Assembly (NCBI GenBank): GCA_963837715.1
Contig: CAWIOF010000001.1
Span: forward strand, 9,177-73,176
DNA from: JANYLB01 sp963837715
GTDB taxonomy: Bacteria > Actinomycetota > Acidimicrobiia > IMCC26256 > JANYLB01
Length of the DNA: 64,000 nt
Reading direction: 5' to 3'
The notes beneath the pieces were generated by a model. That model saw only the letters and a list, made by a program, of their open reading frames with translations. It did no database searches and was not told where the DNA came from. Position numbers and translations under genes: made by a program. Position 1 is the first letter of the stretch. Each line of letters opens with the position of its first letter. This document shows, in pieces, positions 10,414 to 19,277 of this stretch.

Positions 10414-11719
10414 ATGTCGTACGACGAGTCCCCCCTGTCTGCTCCACCCGCCCACCCGACGCCGGCCGGCCCGTCTCCGGCGCGTCCCTCTCCGGCCCGG
10501 TGGCTCGCGCTGTTCGTCGCGGCCGTCGTCGTCGTGTGCGGCTCGGCCGCGCTCGGCCGTGCCGCCGAGACCGCCTGGGGTGGTGGGACCGCTTCGTCGA
10601 CCGCCACTGCCGACACCTCCCCGTTCCGTCCCGCCGACTCCACCTTCGGTGAGTCCGGCTCGTCGGGGAGCTCGTCTTCGCGCAGTTCCTCGTCGGGCAA
10701 CGCGTCGGGGTCGATCGACGTCGACGGCATCGCCGACTCGGCCAATCCCGCGATCGTGAACATCCAGACGACGCTCGAAGACGGCAACCAGGCCGCCGGC
10801 AGCGGCATGGTCATCAGCAAGGACGGCATCGTCCTCACGAACAACCACGTGATCGAAGGCGCCGAGAAGGTCCGCGTCGAGATCGGCGTGACCGGCGAGA
10901 CCTACACCGCCGAGGTCCTCGGCTACGACGTCGCCGACGACGTGGCCGTCCTGCAACTCCAGGACGCGTCGAACATGAAGACGGTGAGCATCGGCGACCC
11001 GTCCGACGTCCGGGTGAACGACCCGATCGTCGCGATCGGCAACGCGCAGGGTCGGTTCGGGACGCCCACCGTCGTGAGCGGCTACGTGTCCGACACCTCC
11101 GAGACGATCCAGGCCGGCGACGGTGGCACCGACACCGAGACGCTGCGCGACATGATCGAGGTCCGGGCCGACATCCAGTCGGGTGACTCCGGCGGCCCCC
11201 TGTTCAACGCAGCCGGTGAGGTGATCGGCATCAACAGCGCCGCCGAGATCAGCGGCGGTGGGATGAGCGGCGGGCAGTTCGGCTTCGGGTCCGGATCGGC
11301 GTGGCTCGGGTGGCGTCGGGTACACGATCCCGATCGACCGGGCGCTGCAGATCGCCGAGCAGATCGACAACGGCGACGAGTCGAACGGTGTCTACGTCGG
11401 TTCGCAGCGGGCGCTGCTCGGCGTCGGCCTCGAGTCGGCGGGCAACTCGGGCTACGGCAGCTTCGGGTACGACAACCGCGGGAACACCTCCGGTGCCGTG
11501 GTCGCCGAGGTGCAGTCGGATGGCTCGGCCGACGACGCCGGCATCACCGCCGGCGACACGATCGTCGCCGTCGACGGCACCGACGTCGGCTCGGCCGATG
11601 CGCTCCGGACCGCGATGGAGTCACTCCATCCCGGCGACGAGATCCGCATCGACTGGGTCGACAGCTCCGGCTCCGCCCACCACGCCACCGTCGAGCTCGG
11701 GGCCGGCCCGCCGGCCTGA
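10414..11719 (+). CDS. Membrane-anchored HtrA/DegP-like serine protease with PDZ domain (one frameshift)
   Basis: Order: a cytoplasmic proline-rich N-terminus, one membrane helix (about residues 30-52), a Ser/Gly-rich linker, a trypsin-like domain, then a PDZ domain. The triad is visible: His in TNNHVIEG (about 145), Asp in YDVADDVAVL (about 175) and Ser in GDSGGPL (about 259). It would act in the cell envelope on misfolded or signalling proteins. After GGQFGFGSG the frame is lost. The expected GVGYTIPIDRAL and the PDZ domain (GVGLES to the stop at 11717-11719) continue one frame over, so one extra base lies in the Gly/Ser-coding stretch 11285-11315. The PDZ is otherwise intact, which favours a sequence error. 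Confidence 0.88.
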
Positions 11720-11722
11720 GGC
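11700..11722 (+). repeat. GC-palindromic REP-like repeat, copy 1
   Basis: 23 bp built on GGCCGGCCCGCCGGCC, followed by TGAGGC. It covers the last codons and stop of the HtrA-like gene. The identical 23-mer occurs at 12471-12493, and a one-base variant is tandemly repeated, in reverse orientation, at 15936-16006. Confidence 0.6.
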
Positions 11723-11733
11723 CCCCGCAACCG

Positions 11734-11784
11734 CGAGGTCTGCACGGTGAGTCCCGGGATCCGGGACCTACCGTGCAGACCTCG
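11734..11784. terminator. Long two-part hairpin between convergent genes
   Basis: Outer arms 11734-11748 and 11770-11784 are perfectly complementary (15 bp, starting CGAGGTCTGC). Inside lies a second 7-bp perfect stem (GTCCCGG / CCGGGAC) with a 3-nt loop, and only one wobble and one mismatch separate the two. The HtrA-like and EamA genes converge here and the EamA stop codon lies inside the structure, so it can act as a bidirectional terminator. Confidence 0.75.
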
Positions 11785-12724
11785 TCGGTTGGAGGGGGTC
11801 AGGCGTCCGGCCTGAGGCGCGGCCGGGGAGCAGTTCGCCGACGACCACGGAGCCGAGCACGAGCGCGGCGCCGAGCGTCGCGAGCGGGCTGAGCGACACG
11901 CCGTTCACGATCACGTCGAGCACGGCGCCGGTGAGTGGGATCAGCATGAGGATCAACGCGCTGCTGGTCGCGCTGATGCGACGCTGGCCCGTCACCTGGA
12001 GCGCGAGCCCGACGGCCTGCACCACCCCACAGGCCGCGGTCGTCACGATCGCACTGGTGGTGAGGTGCCCGAACCCGCCGATCGTCGCCACGACGGCGGC
12101 CGCCGCGGTCACAACGGCGAACTGCACGAAGTTGTAGCGCGCGGGCGACAGCCGGGGTGCGAAGTACCCGATCGACATGATGTGAAGTGCGACGCCCAGT
12201 GCGCTGATCAGCGCGAGCGCGTCGCCGGCGCTGATCGCGAGCGTTGCGCCGGTGAGGAAGCACGCGCCGACGACCGCGAGGAGTGTGCCGACGATCACGA
12301 AGCCCGACGGCGCGCGGCGGGTCACGAGGGCGGTGATGAGCGGGACGAGCACCACCGCGAGACTCCCGAGGAACGCGACGTTCCCCGCGGTGGTCAGTGT
12401 GAGCGCCGCGCTCTGGAGCATGAGGAGGGTGAACAGGCACGCGCCGCCGATCGCGCCACCCACCAGATACGGGCCGGCCCGCCGGCCTGAGGCAGCGCCG
12501 GCCCGCCCATCGAGGTCGAGCACCGTCGGAGGGCGGCGGGCGACGAAGGGGAGCATGACGATCGCCGCGACGGCGAACCGGATCGTGACGAACCCCGCGG
12601 CCGACAAGTCCTCGAGTGCCCGTTGGCCCGGCACGTAGGTGCAGCCGAAGAGGATCGCTGCGGTCGCGACGGCCAGGTGGGCCGACGGAAGCGAGCGCGC
12701 GCGGACGACGGGGGAGCGGAGCAC
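11768..12724 (-). CDS. EamA/DMT-family transporter
   Basis: A 318-residue inner-membrane protein with about ten hydrophobic helices in two homologous halves, as in EamA (drug/metabolite transporter) exporters. The N-terminal FGCTYVPGQRALEDL and the loop after helix 2 match the family. The substrate cannot be predicted. The REP-like 23-mer at 12471-12493 lies inside the gene and adds a basic Gly/Ala/Arg stretch in a cytoplasmic loop without breaking the frame. The gene lies about 120 bp downstream of the MFS gene on the same strand and may be part of the MarR-MFS transcript. Confidence 0.87.
   Translation of the reverse strand: MLRSPVVRARSLPSAHLAVATAAILFGCTYVPGQRALEDLSAAGFVTIRFAVAAIVMLPFVARRPPTVLDLDGRAGAASGRRAGPYLVGGAIGGACLFTLLMLQSAALTLTTAGNVAFLGSLAVVLVPLITALVTRRAPSGFVIVGTLLAVVGACFLTGATLAISAGDALALISALGVALHIMSIGYFAPRLSPARYNFVQFAVVTAAAAVVATIGGFGHLTTSAIVTTAACGVVQAVGLALQVTGQRRISATSSALILMLIPLTGAVLDVIVNGVSLSPLATLGAALVLGSVVVGELLPGRASGRTPDPLQPTRSAR
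12471..12493 (+). repeat. GC-palindromic REP-like repeat, copy 2 (inside the EamA gene)
   Basis: Identical over 23 bp to 11700-11722. The following bases (AGCGCC) also match the tandem units at 15936-16006 apart from one substitution. It sits in frame within a loop-coding region. Confidence 0.6.
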
Positions 12725-12844
12725 CGGGTGAGCCTGCTCGACGGGGGTGACGTCGCGGTGAGCCCCGGGTTACGTCGAGGCGTCGCCTTCCTGCCCCGCA
12801 ACTGTCAGGCGACTCCCGAGACGGGAGCAGCAGCGAGCAGGCGG

Positions 12845-14126
12845 TCAGGCGACGGGTTCGGGGATCTCGACGTCGACCGGTTCGGGCTGGGGCACGTCGG
12901 CCGACAGCGATCCCCGCACCCGTCGGTACATCCAGAGCCCCCACAGCCGCGGCGGTCACACCGGCCGCTCCACCGACCGCGACGCCCCACCGCGGACCGA
13001 ACGTGTCGACGATGTAGCCGAGGATCGGGCCGCCGATGGGGGTGCTGCCGAGGAAGACGATGGCCTGGAGCGCCAACACGCGTCCGCGCATCTCCGGTGC
13101 GGCTTCCATCTGCACGATCGCGGTCGACGTCGTGAGGAACGAGATGCTCCCGGCGCCGACGATCAGCGCGACCGGGAACGCCCACGCCAGGCTCGGGACG
13201 ATCGAGAAGAGGAGCATCGCGGTGCCGAAGAACGCCGACGCCCGGGCGACGTCGCGCACGTCGATCGTCTTGCGTCGGGCCGACCACAGCGCGCCGAGCA
13301 GCGAACCCAGGCTGAGCACCGAGAACAGCACCGTGAACATGGCGGTGGAGCTGTGGAACGTGCGGGTCACCATGAGCGGGTAGACCACGTTGAAGTTGAA
13401 CGCCAACGTGCCGACCAGCGCCATCATCACGAGCGGGATCCAGAGCTCCGGGACGCGCCGCACGTACCGGAGCCCGTCGCGGACCTGACCCTTCCCGCGC
13501 CGGGTGACCGGTGCGGGCCGCAGTTCTGACGTGCGCATCATCGCCAGGGCGACGAGCACCGCCACGTACGACACGCCGTCGAGCAGGAACGCCCACCCGA
13601 ATCCGACGGTCGTGATCAGCAGGCCGGCGAGCGCAGGGCCGATGACGCGGGAGCTGGTCATCATGGCGCTGTTGAGACTCACCGCGTTCTGGACCTTCTC
13701 GACCGGCACCATCTCGACCACGAACGAGCGCCGGGCCGGGTTGTCGAACGCCATCGCCACCCCACCGGCCGCCGCGACCGCGTAGACCGCGAGCAGGGGC
13801 GGATCACCGGTGAACGCGAGCGCGGCCATGGCGAACGACTGGACCATCGCGAAGACCTGCACGCCGAGGAGCAGCTTGCGCTTGTCGGAGCGGTCGGCGA
13901 TCAGCCCGGCCCACGCGCCGAGCAGCAGGACCGGCGCGAACTGGAACGCGGTCAGGAGGCCGATCGCGACTCCGCTGCCTCCCAGTTCGATCACGAGCAA
14001 CGTCTGGGCGACGAGCGTCAGCCAGTTGCCCACCTGGGAGACGCCCTGGCCCACGAAGAAGAGTCGGAAGTTGCGGACCGAGAACGAGCTGAACGTCTCG
14101 CGCGTCGCCAGGCGCAGGCGGGTCAT
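12845..14126 (-). CDS. MFS drug-efflux-type transporter (enterobactin-exporter/MFS_3-like), one frameshift
   Basis: About 426 residues with twelve predicted helices. It starts MTRLRLATRETFSSF and has the signature loop AGLIADRSDKRKLL between helices 2 and 3, characteristic of the EntS/MFS_3 group of exporters. The reading frame breaks in the last helix: after VTAAAVGAL the sensible continuation LWMYRRVRG...EPVA and its stop (12845-12847) lie in another frame. The break is in a run of five C at 12938-12942 on the + strand, and removing one C restores the protein. The ATG overlaps the stop of the MarR gene (ATGA, 14123-14126), so the two are translationally coupled. Likely substrate: a small toxic compound sensed by the MarR protein. 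Confidence 0.88.
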
Positions 14127-14575
14127 GTCCCGGGCTCCACCGACGAGTCGGTGGGCCGCGGCGCGGTGGCCAGGGCGTCGAGCACGTCGAGCGCGGCGGT
14201 GAGCTTGGCGAGATCGTCGGCGGGGAGCGCGCGCAGCCGCGCCGCCAGCCACGACGTCTTGCGGTTCCGGCTCGCGACCAGTTCCTCGGTCCCCGCGGCG
14301 GTGAGCTCGACCCGGCAGACCCGCCGGTCGGAGTCGTCGCGCAGGCGACGGACGAGCCCGGCAGCCTCGAGCTTCGAGACCACGTTCGTCGCGGTGGGGG
14401 CGCTCACCTGCTCGTGGCTCGCGAGGTCGCCGATCGTGATCGGCCCCTGCTGCTCGATGCTCACGAGCGCCGCCGACTGGGTGGGAGTGAGGTCGTTGCC
14501 GGCCTGCCGTCGCAGCTGGCGGGCCAGCCGGGTCACCGAGTACCGCAGCCGTCGGGCGTCTTGCTCCAAAACCAT
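14123..14575 (-). CDS. MarR-family transcriptional regulator
   Basis: A 150-residue winged-helix protein. The recognition region LASHEQVSAPTATNVVSKLEAAGLVRRLRDDSDRRV is typical MarR, with the DxRR wing motif. It is upstream of, and overlaps by 4 bp, an MFS exporter gene. That is the classic arrangement of a ligand-responsive repressor with its efflux pump. The start ATG 14575 lies 6 nt after a TANNNT -10 box, so the message is probably leaderless and self-regulated. Confidence 0.92.
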   Translation of the reverse strand: MVLEQDARRLRYSVTRLARQLRRQAGNDLTPTQSAALVSIEQQGPITIGDLASHEQVSAPTATNVVSKLEAAGLVRRLRDDSDRRVCRVELTAAGTEELVASRNRKTSWLAARLRALPADDLAKLTAALDVLDALATAPRPTDSSVEPGT

Positions 14576-14597
14576 TTAGCTATACTAACTAACTATC
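14576..14597 (-). promoter_or_regulatory. Probable leaderless promoter and MarR operator
   Basis: Read on the minus strand, the region holds TTAGTTAGTATAGCTAA, an AT-rich, partly repeated and partly inverted stretch in otherwise GC-rich DNA. TAGTAT (14582-14587) fits the TANNNT -10 box and ends 6 nt before the ATG, the spacing of leaderless actinobacterial promoters. The TTAG repeats are a plausible MarR site. Confidence 0.55.
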
Positions 14598-14633
14598 GCG
14601 ACCTCGGCAACCTCGGGCCGCGGTCGGGCGGGG

Positions 14634-15920
14634 TCAGTCGTCGAGGAGATGGGCGAAGTGCGCCTTGGCCGCGGCGACCCGGTCGGGGAGGTGGGCGGAC
14701 GGGAAGAGGCCGTCGGTGGGCGAGTAGTCCTTCAGCACCTGCCGGGCGACGGTGACCTTGTGGACCTCGGTCGGGCCGTCGGCGATCCCGAAGATCGGTG
14801 CCGCCGTCCACATCCCGATCAGGGGCATCTCGTTCGAGACCCCGAGCGACCCGTGCACGTGCATGGCGCGGAACACGATGTCGGTGAGCACCTTGGGCGT
14901 CGCCACCTTCACCGCCGCGATCTCCTTGCGGGCCTTCGCGCCACCCACCTGGTCGATCACCCACGCCGCGTGCAGCACCATGAGCCGGAACTGGTGGAGC
15001 TCGATCCACGAGTCGGCGATGTACTCCTGCACGATCTGCTTCTTCGCCAGCAGCTCGCCCTGCGTCGAGCGGGACAGCACCCGCTCGCCCATCATGTCCA
15101 TGGCCCGCTGGCACATCCCCACCGCGCGCATCGCGTGGTGGATGCGGCCGCCACCGAGGCGGGTCTGCGCGATCACGAACGCCTGACCCGGGCCACCGAG
15201 CACGTTCTCGTCGGGGACGCGCACGTCGCGGTAGCGGACGTACGCGTGCGATCCCTCGCCGGGCGCCTCACCGCCGATGCCGGTGTTGCGGATGATCTCG
15301 ATGCCGGGCGTGTCGGTCGGGACGAGCATCATCGACGCGCCCTGGTAGATCGACACGTCGGGATCGGTGATGCACATCACGATCGCGAACGCGGCGTGCT
15401 TCAGGTTCGACGAGAACCACTTCTCGCCGTTGATGACCCACTCGTCGCCGTCCTGCTCGGCGCGACACGTGAACACACCCGGGTCGGCGCCCCCCTGCGG
15501 TTCGGTCATCGAGAAGCAGCTGACGATCTCGCCGTCGAGCAGCGGCTGGAGGTACTTCGCCTTCTGCTCCGGCGTGCCGTAGTGGGCGAGGATCTCCGCG
15601 TTGCCGGAGTCGGGGGCCTGGCAACCGAACGTGCTCGGCGCCCAACTCGAGCGGCCGAGGATCTCGTTGATGAGCGCGAGCTTCACCTGGCCGTAGCCGA
15701 GGCCACCGAGGTCGGGGCCGAGGTGACACGCCCACAATCCCTGCGCCTTCACCTGCTCCTGCAACGGCGGCAGGAGCTCGCGGTGCACCGGGTGCGACTT
15801 GTCGTACACGAGCTCGTGACCGAACGCGAGGTCGATCGGCTCGATCTCGGTCTTCACGAACTCACGGATCCAGTCGAGCTTCGCCTCGAACTCGGGTTCG
15901 GTCGAGAAGTCCCACGTCAT
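14634..15920 (-). CDS. Acyl-CoA dehydrogenase
   Basis: A 428-residue FAD enzyme that oxidises an acyl-CoA to the 2,3-enoyl-CoA. Family motifs appear in order: an N-terminal helical domain, CFSMTEPQGGADP and WVINGEKWFSSN of the central beta domain, RLGGGRIHHAMRAVG, and the C-terminal HGSLGVSNEMPL...ADGPTEVHKVTVARQVL. This matches the ACAD10/11-like group of long-chain or unusual-substrate dehydrogenases. The ATG at 15920 overlaps the nitroreductase stop by 4 bp (ATGA), so the two are co-translated. The divergent neighbour encodes an APH-fold kinase of the type fused to or found with ACAD10/11, which supports a shared catabolic pathway. The substrate is not readable. Confidence 0.93.
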   Translation of the reverse strand: MTWDFSTEPEFEAKLDWIREFVKTEIEPIDLAFGHELVYDKSHPVHRELLPPLQEQVKAQGLWACHLGPDLGGLGYGQVKLALINEILGRSSWAPSTFGCQAPDSGNAEILAHYGTPEQKAKYLQPLLDGEIVSCFSMTEPQGGADPGVFTCRAEQDGDEWVINGEKWFSSNLKHAAFAIVMCITDPDVSIYQGASMMLVPTDTPGIEIIRNTGIGGEAPGEGSHAYVRYRDVRVPDENVLGGPGQAFVIAQTRLGGGRIHHAMRAVGMCQRAMDMMGERVLSRSTQGELLAKKQIVQEYIADSWIELHQFRLMVLHAAWVIDQVGGAKARKEIAAVKVATPKVLTDIVFRAMHVHGSLGVSNEMPLIGMWTAAPIFGIADGPTEVHKVTVARQVLKDYSPTDGLFPSAHLPDRVAAAKAHFAHLLDD

Positions 15921-16732
15921 TTCGATCTCCTGTCGCTGCCTCGGGCCGGCGGGCCGGCACTGCCTCGGGCCGGCGGGCCGGCACTGCCTCGGGCCGGCGG
16001 GCCGGCTCCCGTGTACTCGGTTCCGGGGGGATCGACGGCCCACGGGGCGGGCTCGTCCCAACGCTCCTCGAACACCAACTCCGGCAGGGGGCGCCGCCGG
16101 ACCGGACCGTTCGATCCCGCCGGTTTGCCGAGCGTGATCGTCGCGGCGATGAACACGTCGTCGGGGATCTCGAGCAACTCGTGCAGCTCCGCCTCCACGA
16201 GCGCGTGCCAGATCGTGAGCACCCCGCCGTATCCGAGCGCTCGAGCCGCGAGCAACAGGTTCTGGCACGCGGGATACACCGATGCTCCCTCGGTCGGCGC
16301 GGGACCGCGGTACCGCACGAGGCACGGCAGGATCAGCACCGGCACCCGCTCGAAGTCGTCGACGTACGCCTGCATCGTGCGGGCCATGCGCGCCTTGCGC
16401 GAGGTGCCGTCGGTGCCCGACCCACGGTCGTAGCCGTCGCGGTCGCGCTTCGAACCCCACGCGGCACGCGCGCCGGCGCCGATGATCGCCTTGGCCTGCC
16501 GAGCAAGGGGTCCGTCGGTGAGCACCACGAACCGGAACGGTTGGCGGTTCGACCCGCTCGGCGCCCGGGTCGCCGCGAACAACATCGCGCGCAGGGCGTC
16601 GGGTGGCACGGGTTCGTCGGTGTAGCGACGGATCGACCGCGTCGACGTGAGTCCCTCGATCAACCCGACGGTGTCGGCCGGCAGCGGCTGCCCCGACAGG
16701 TCGCGCGGCAGGTCGTGCGAGACGTCGTCCAC
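15917..16732 (-). CDS. Nitroreductase-family flavoprotein with an octapeptide-repeat tail
   Basis: A 271-residue FMN-dependent NAD(P)H oxidoreductase. The N-terminal TRSIRRYTDEPVPPDAL...ATRAPSGSNRQPFRFVV is the FMN-binding signature. It also has SVYPACQNLLLAARALGYGGVLT and a C-terminal ITLGKPAG. It starts with GTG at 16732. The last 30 residues contain three perfect copies of GPPARGSA, coded by a 24-bp tandem repeat that is also a REP-like palindrome. This looks like an insertion that extended the protein just before its stop. It is the first gene of the pair with the acyl-CoA dehydrogenase (4-bp overlap). Confidence 0.88.
   Translation of the reverse strand: MDDVSHDLPRDLSGQPLPADTVGLIEGLTSTRSIRRYTDEPVPPDALRAMLFAATRAPSGSNRQPFRFVVLTDGPLARQAKAIIGAGARAAWGSKRDRDGYDRGSGTDGTSRKARMARTMQAYVDDFERVPVLILPCLVRYRGPAPTEGASVYPACQNLLLAARALGYGGVLTIWHALVEAELHELLEIPDDVFIAATITLGKPAGSNGPVRRRPLPELVFEERWDEPAPWAVDPPGTEYTGAGPPARGSAGPPARGSAGPPARGSDRRSK
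15936..16006 (-). repeat. Three tandem 24-bp REP-like units within the nitroreductase C-terminus
   Basis: The + strand unit CTGCCTCGGGCCGGCGGGCCGGCA is repeated at 15936, 15960 and 15984 (the last copy diverges in its final bases). Because the unit is a multiple of three it stays in frame and encodes GPPARGSA. Its reverse complement matches the repeats at 11700 and 12471 except for one base in the core. Confidence 0.8.
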
Positions 16733-16789
16733 GGGCTGATGATGGCACGGAACGTGACACAGGCGTCAGGGAGCGACGATGATGCGCCG

Positions 16790-17884
16790 ATGAGCAATGA
16801 ACCCGACGACTCCGGCCCCACCCCCGTTGGCCTCTCCCTCGACGACTTCGGTGGCCTCCTGCACTGGCCCAACCTGCAGGAGTGGATCGCGGCGCAGCCC
16901 GACCTCCCCGGTTCCGGGCCGGTGACCGCGGTCGAGAAGCTCACCGGCGGATCGCAGAACAACATCTTCCTGCTCACCCGGGGCGGCGAGCAGATGGTGC
17001 TGCGCCGCCCGCCCGAGCACCTGCGCAAGAACAGCAACGACACGATGCTGCGCGAGGCGAGGGTCCTCGGCGCGCTGCGGGGCAGCGATGTGCCGCACCC
17101 CGAGTTCTACGGCGTGTGTGCCGACACCGACGTGATCGGCACGACGTTCTACCTGATGGAACCGATCGACGGCTTCACGCCGATGGGCGACCTGCCGGGC
17201 CGGTACGGCACCGACGCGTCGTGGCGCCAGGCGATCGGCTACGAGATGGTCGACGGCGCCGCCCGCCTCGGCGCGATCGATCCCGAAGCAGTCGGCCTCG
17301 GCGACTTCGGCAAGCCCGAGAACTGGATCGAGCGTCAGGTGAGCCGGTGGCGGGCCCAGCTCGACGGCTACGCGCAGTTCGAGAACTACGGCGTCTCCGA
17401 CATCCCGAACGTCGACCGCGTCGGCGCGTGGCTCGACGCCAACCGCCCGGCCGAGGCGAAGATGGGCATCATCCACGGCGACTACCAGTTCGCCAACGTG
17501 ATGGTCGCGCCGAACGAGCCGAAGCTCGCCGCGATCGTCGACTGGGAGCTGTCGACGCTCGGCGACCCGCTCCTCGATCTCGGCTGGGTGCTCACCTCGT
17601 GGATCGAGCCCGGTGATCCCCCCGGCAAGCTGCCGATGTTCCAGCCGTGGGAGGGCATGCAGTCACGCGCCGATCTGGTCGCGCGCTACGCCGAGACGAG
17701 CGGACGAGACGTCTCCGACATGCCCTGGTTCTTCGTGATGGCCTGTTACAAGCTCGGGATCCTGCTCGAGGGCACCTACGCACGCGCCGGTGCCGGCCAG
17801 GCCGACCCCGCGATGGGCGACATCTTCCACGGCATGACACTCTGGCTCTTCGCCCGCGCCAACCAGTCGATCGACGAGACCTGA
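16790..17884 (+). CDS. APH-fold phosphotransferase family protein (ACAD10/11-associated type)
   Basis: A 364-residue kinase-like protein. The Brenner motif HGDYQFANVM and metal-binding IVDWELSTLGDPLLDLGW are intact, as is the N-terminal KLTGGSQNNIFLL nucleotide loop. In the ACAD10/ACAD11 family this domain phosphorylates 4-hydroxyacyl-CoAs before dehydrogenation, and here a separate acyl-CoA dehydrogenase gene lies divergently next door. A hydroxyacyl-CoA kinase role is therefore inferred, not shown. The start is uncertain: ATG 16790 was chosen because homology begins soon after, and ATG 16739 in the same frame would add 17 residues. Confidence 0.88.
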   Translation: MSNEPDDSGPTPVGLSLDDFGGLLHWPNLQEWIAAQPDLPGSGPVTAVEKLTGGSQNNIFLLTRGGEQMVLRRPPEHLRKNSNDTMLREARVLGALRGSDVPHPEFYGVCADTDVIGTTFYLMEPIDGFTPMGDLPGRYGTDASWRQAIGYEMVDGAARLGAIDPEAVGLGDFGKPENWIERQVSRWRAQLDGYAQFENYGVSDIPNVDRVGAWLDANRPAEAKMGIIHGDYQFANVMVAPNEPKLAAIVDWELSTLGDPLLDLGWVLTSWIEPGDPPGKLPMFQPWEGMQSRADLVARYAETSGRDVSDMPWFFVMACYKLGILLEGTYARAGAGQADPAMGDIFHGMTLWLFARANQSIDET

Positions 17885-17909
17885 GCGCGACCCCAGCCGA
17901 GGAGACACG

Positions 17910-18728
17910 ATGCAGTTCGGACTCGACGTCGCGCAGCAGCGCATGCCCTGGAGCGAGGTCGCCGATCGCGCCCGCTTCGCCGACGAGCTCGGCTTCGACG
18001 GCATCTGGGGCTTCGACCACTTCCAACCCATGTACGGCGACGGCCCCGGCGAGTGCTTCGAGGGCAACACCACCCTCGCCGCGTGGAGCGGGATCACCGA
18101 ACGGGTCCGGCTCGGCCTGCTCGTCACCGGCATGACGTACCGACACCCCGCGGTGTTCGCAGCCGAGGCGATCACGATCGACCACGCGTCGGGCGGGCGC
18201 CTCGAGCTCGCCTACGGCGCCGCCTGGTTCGACAAGGAGCACACCGAGCTCGGCATCCCGTTCCCGGCGCTGAAGGATCGCATCGACGCGTTCGAGGAAG
18301 CCGTGCAGATCGTGCGCGGGCTCCTCACCACCGACCACTTCACCTTCGAGGGCGCACACTTCTCGGTCCACGACGCCACGTTGCTCCCGCGCCCGGTGCA
18401 GCAACCGCACCCACCGATCTGGATCGGGGCGTCGGGCGAGCAGCGCATGATGCCCATCGCGGCGAAGTACGCCGACGTGTGGCACTGCTTCGGTGGCCCG
18501 AAGGTGCTCGTGCCGAAGTCGGAGCGGTTCAGCGCCATGGCCGAAGCCGCCGGGCGTGATCCGGCGAGCATCCGGCGCGCGTCGTCTCTCTCGCTCGAAG
18601 ACGACCTCGACACCATCGCCCGGAAGGCCGACGCGTGGGAGCAGGCCGGCTTCACGTACCTCGTGGGCGGATGGCCTCCGGGCGGACGCGCCACCGTGGA
18701 GGCATTCGCGAACCGCTTCCTCGCCTGA
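17910..18728 (+). CDS. LLM-class (luciferase-like) F420-dependent-type oxidoreductase
   Basis: A 272-residue TIM-barrel enzyme of the bacterial-luciferase-like monooxygenase superfamily. Recognised by IWGFDHFQPMYG, VRLGLLVTGMTYRHPAVFAAEAITIDHASGGRLELAYGAAWF and PPIWIGASGEQRMM. In actinobacteria most such proteins of this length use cofactor F420 or FMN. It starts at ATG 17910 with GAGGAGAC just upstream and lies 25 bp after the kinase gene, so probably in the same operon. Its likely role is a redox step in the same catabolic cluster, with unknown substrate. Confidence 0.9.
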   Translation: MQFGLDVAQQRMPWSEVADRARFADELGFDGIWGFDHFQPMYGDGPGECFEGNTTLAAWSGITERVRLGLLVTGMTYRHPAVFAAEAITIDHASGGRLELAYGAAWFDKEHTELGIPFPALKDRIDAFEEAVQIVRGLLTTDHFTFEGAHFSVHDATLLPRPVQQPHPPIWIGASGEQRMMPIAAKYADVWHCFGGPKVLVPKSERFSAMAEAAGRDPASIRRASSLSLEDDLDTIARKADAWEQAGFTYLVGGWPPGGRATVEAFANRFLA

Positions 18729-18749
18729 CGAGCCCCTCGAGACGCTGCG

Positions 18750-19277
18750 CTAGCAGGAGCCGTTCCGACCGAAGTCCTGGGTCCAGTACCGGGTGCCGTT
18801 GGTGGCGGAGAAGTAGCCGGATCCCATGTGGGTGAACACGGGGTTCAGGATGTTGGCGCGGTGGCCGGCCGAGTTCATCCACGCGGTCAGCACGGCGGCC
18901 TCGGAGTCGTAGCCGGCGGCGATGTTCTCGCCGAGGTTCGTCCAGCCCAGGTATCCGGCCCGCTCCACGCGGATCCGCGTGTCGGAGCCGAAGAGGCCGA
19001 CGTGCGTCATCGTGTTGCGGAAGCCCTGGTCGACGGAGTGGTCGGTGGCGGCCCGCCCGAGACTGGGGCACCAGACGAGCGGCGGCGCACCGGCGTTCCA
19101 CCGTTGCGCGTTCACCTGGGCGAGCAGCGACGCTTCGTGCGGGAGCGGAGCGCCCACAGCAGCCGCCGGGGGCGGCGGAGCCGGCGCGGGCGCCGGGGCG
19201 GCACAGCCGAGTGCCGCGATCGAGAGCACGCCGAGAACCACGAGCAGGAACACCGGTCGGCGGAGCAGGCGAGGCAT
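18750..19277 (-). CDS. CAP/SCP-domain lipoprotein
   Basis: A 175-residue exported protein. The signal peptide ends in a lipobox-like IAALGC (Cys25), then an Ala/Pro linker and a CAP domain with THVG, LGENIAAGY and WMNSAGHRANILNPVFTHMGSGYF, which carry the conserved His and Glu residues. ATG 19277 is preferred because it places the signal peptide at the N-terminus. In-frame starts farther upstream add a non-hydrophobic leader. Bacterial CAP proteins are extracellular and mostly uncharacterised. It converges on the LLM gene with only 21 bp between. Confidence 0.87.
   Translation of the reverse strand: MPRLLRRPVFLLVVLGVLSIAALGCAAPAPAPAPPPPAAAVGAPLPHEASLLAQVNAQRWNAGAPPLVWCPSLGRAATDHSVDQGFRNTMTHVGLFGSDTRIRVERAGYLGWTNLGENIAAGYDSEAAVLTAWMNSAGHRANILNPVFTHMGSGYFSATNGTRYWTQDFGRNGSC

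Noticed and set aside
15936..16006. Possible CRISPR-like array
   Set aside because: The 24-bp units abut without spacers and are coding, so this is a tandem repeat.
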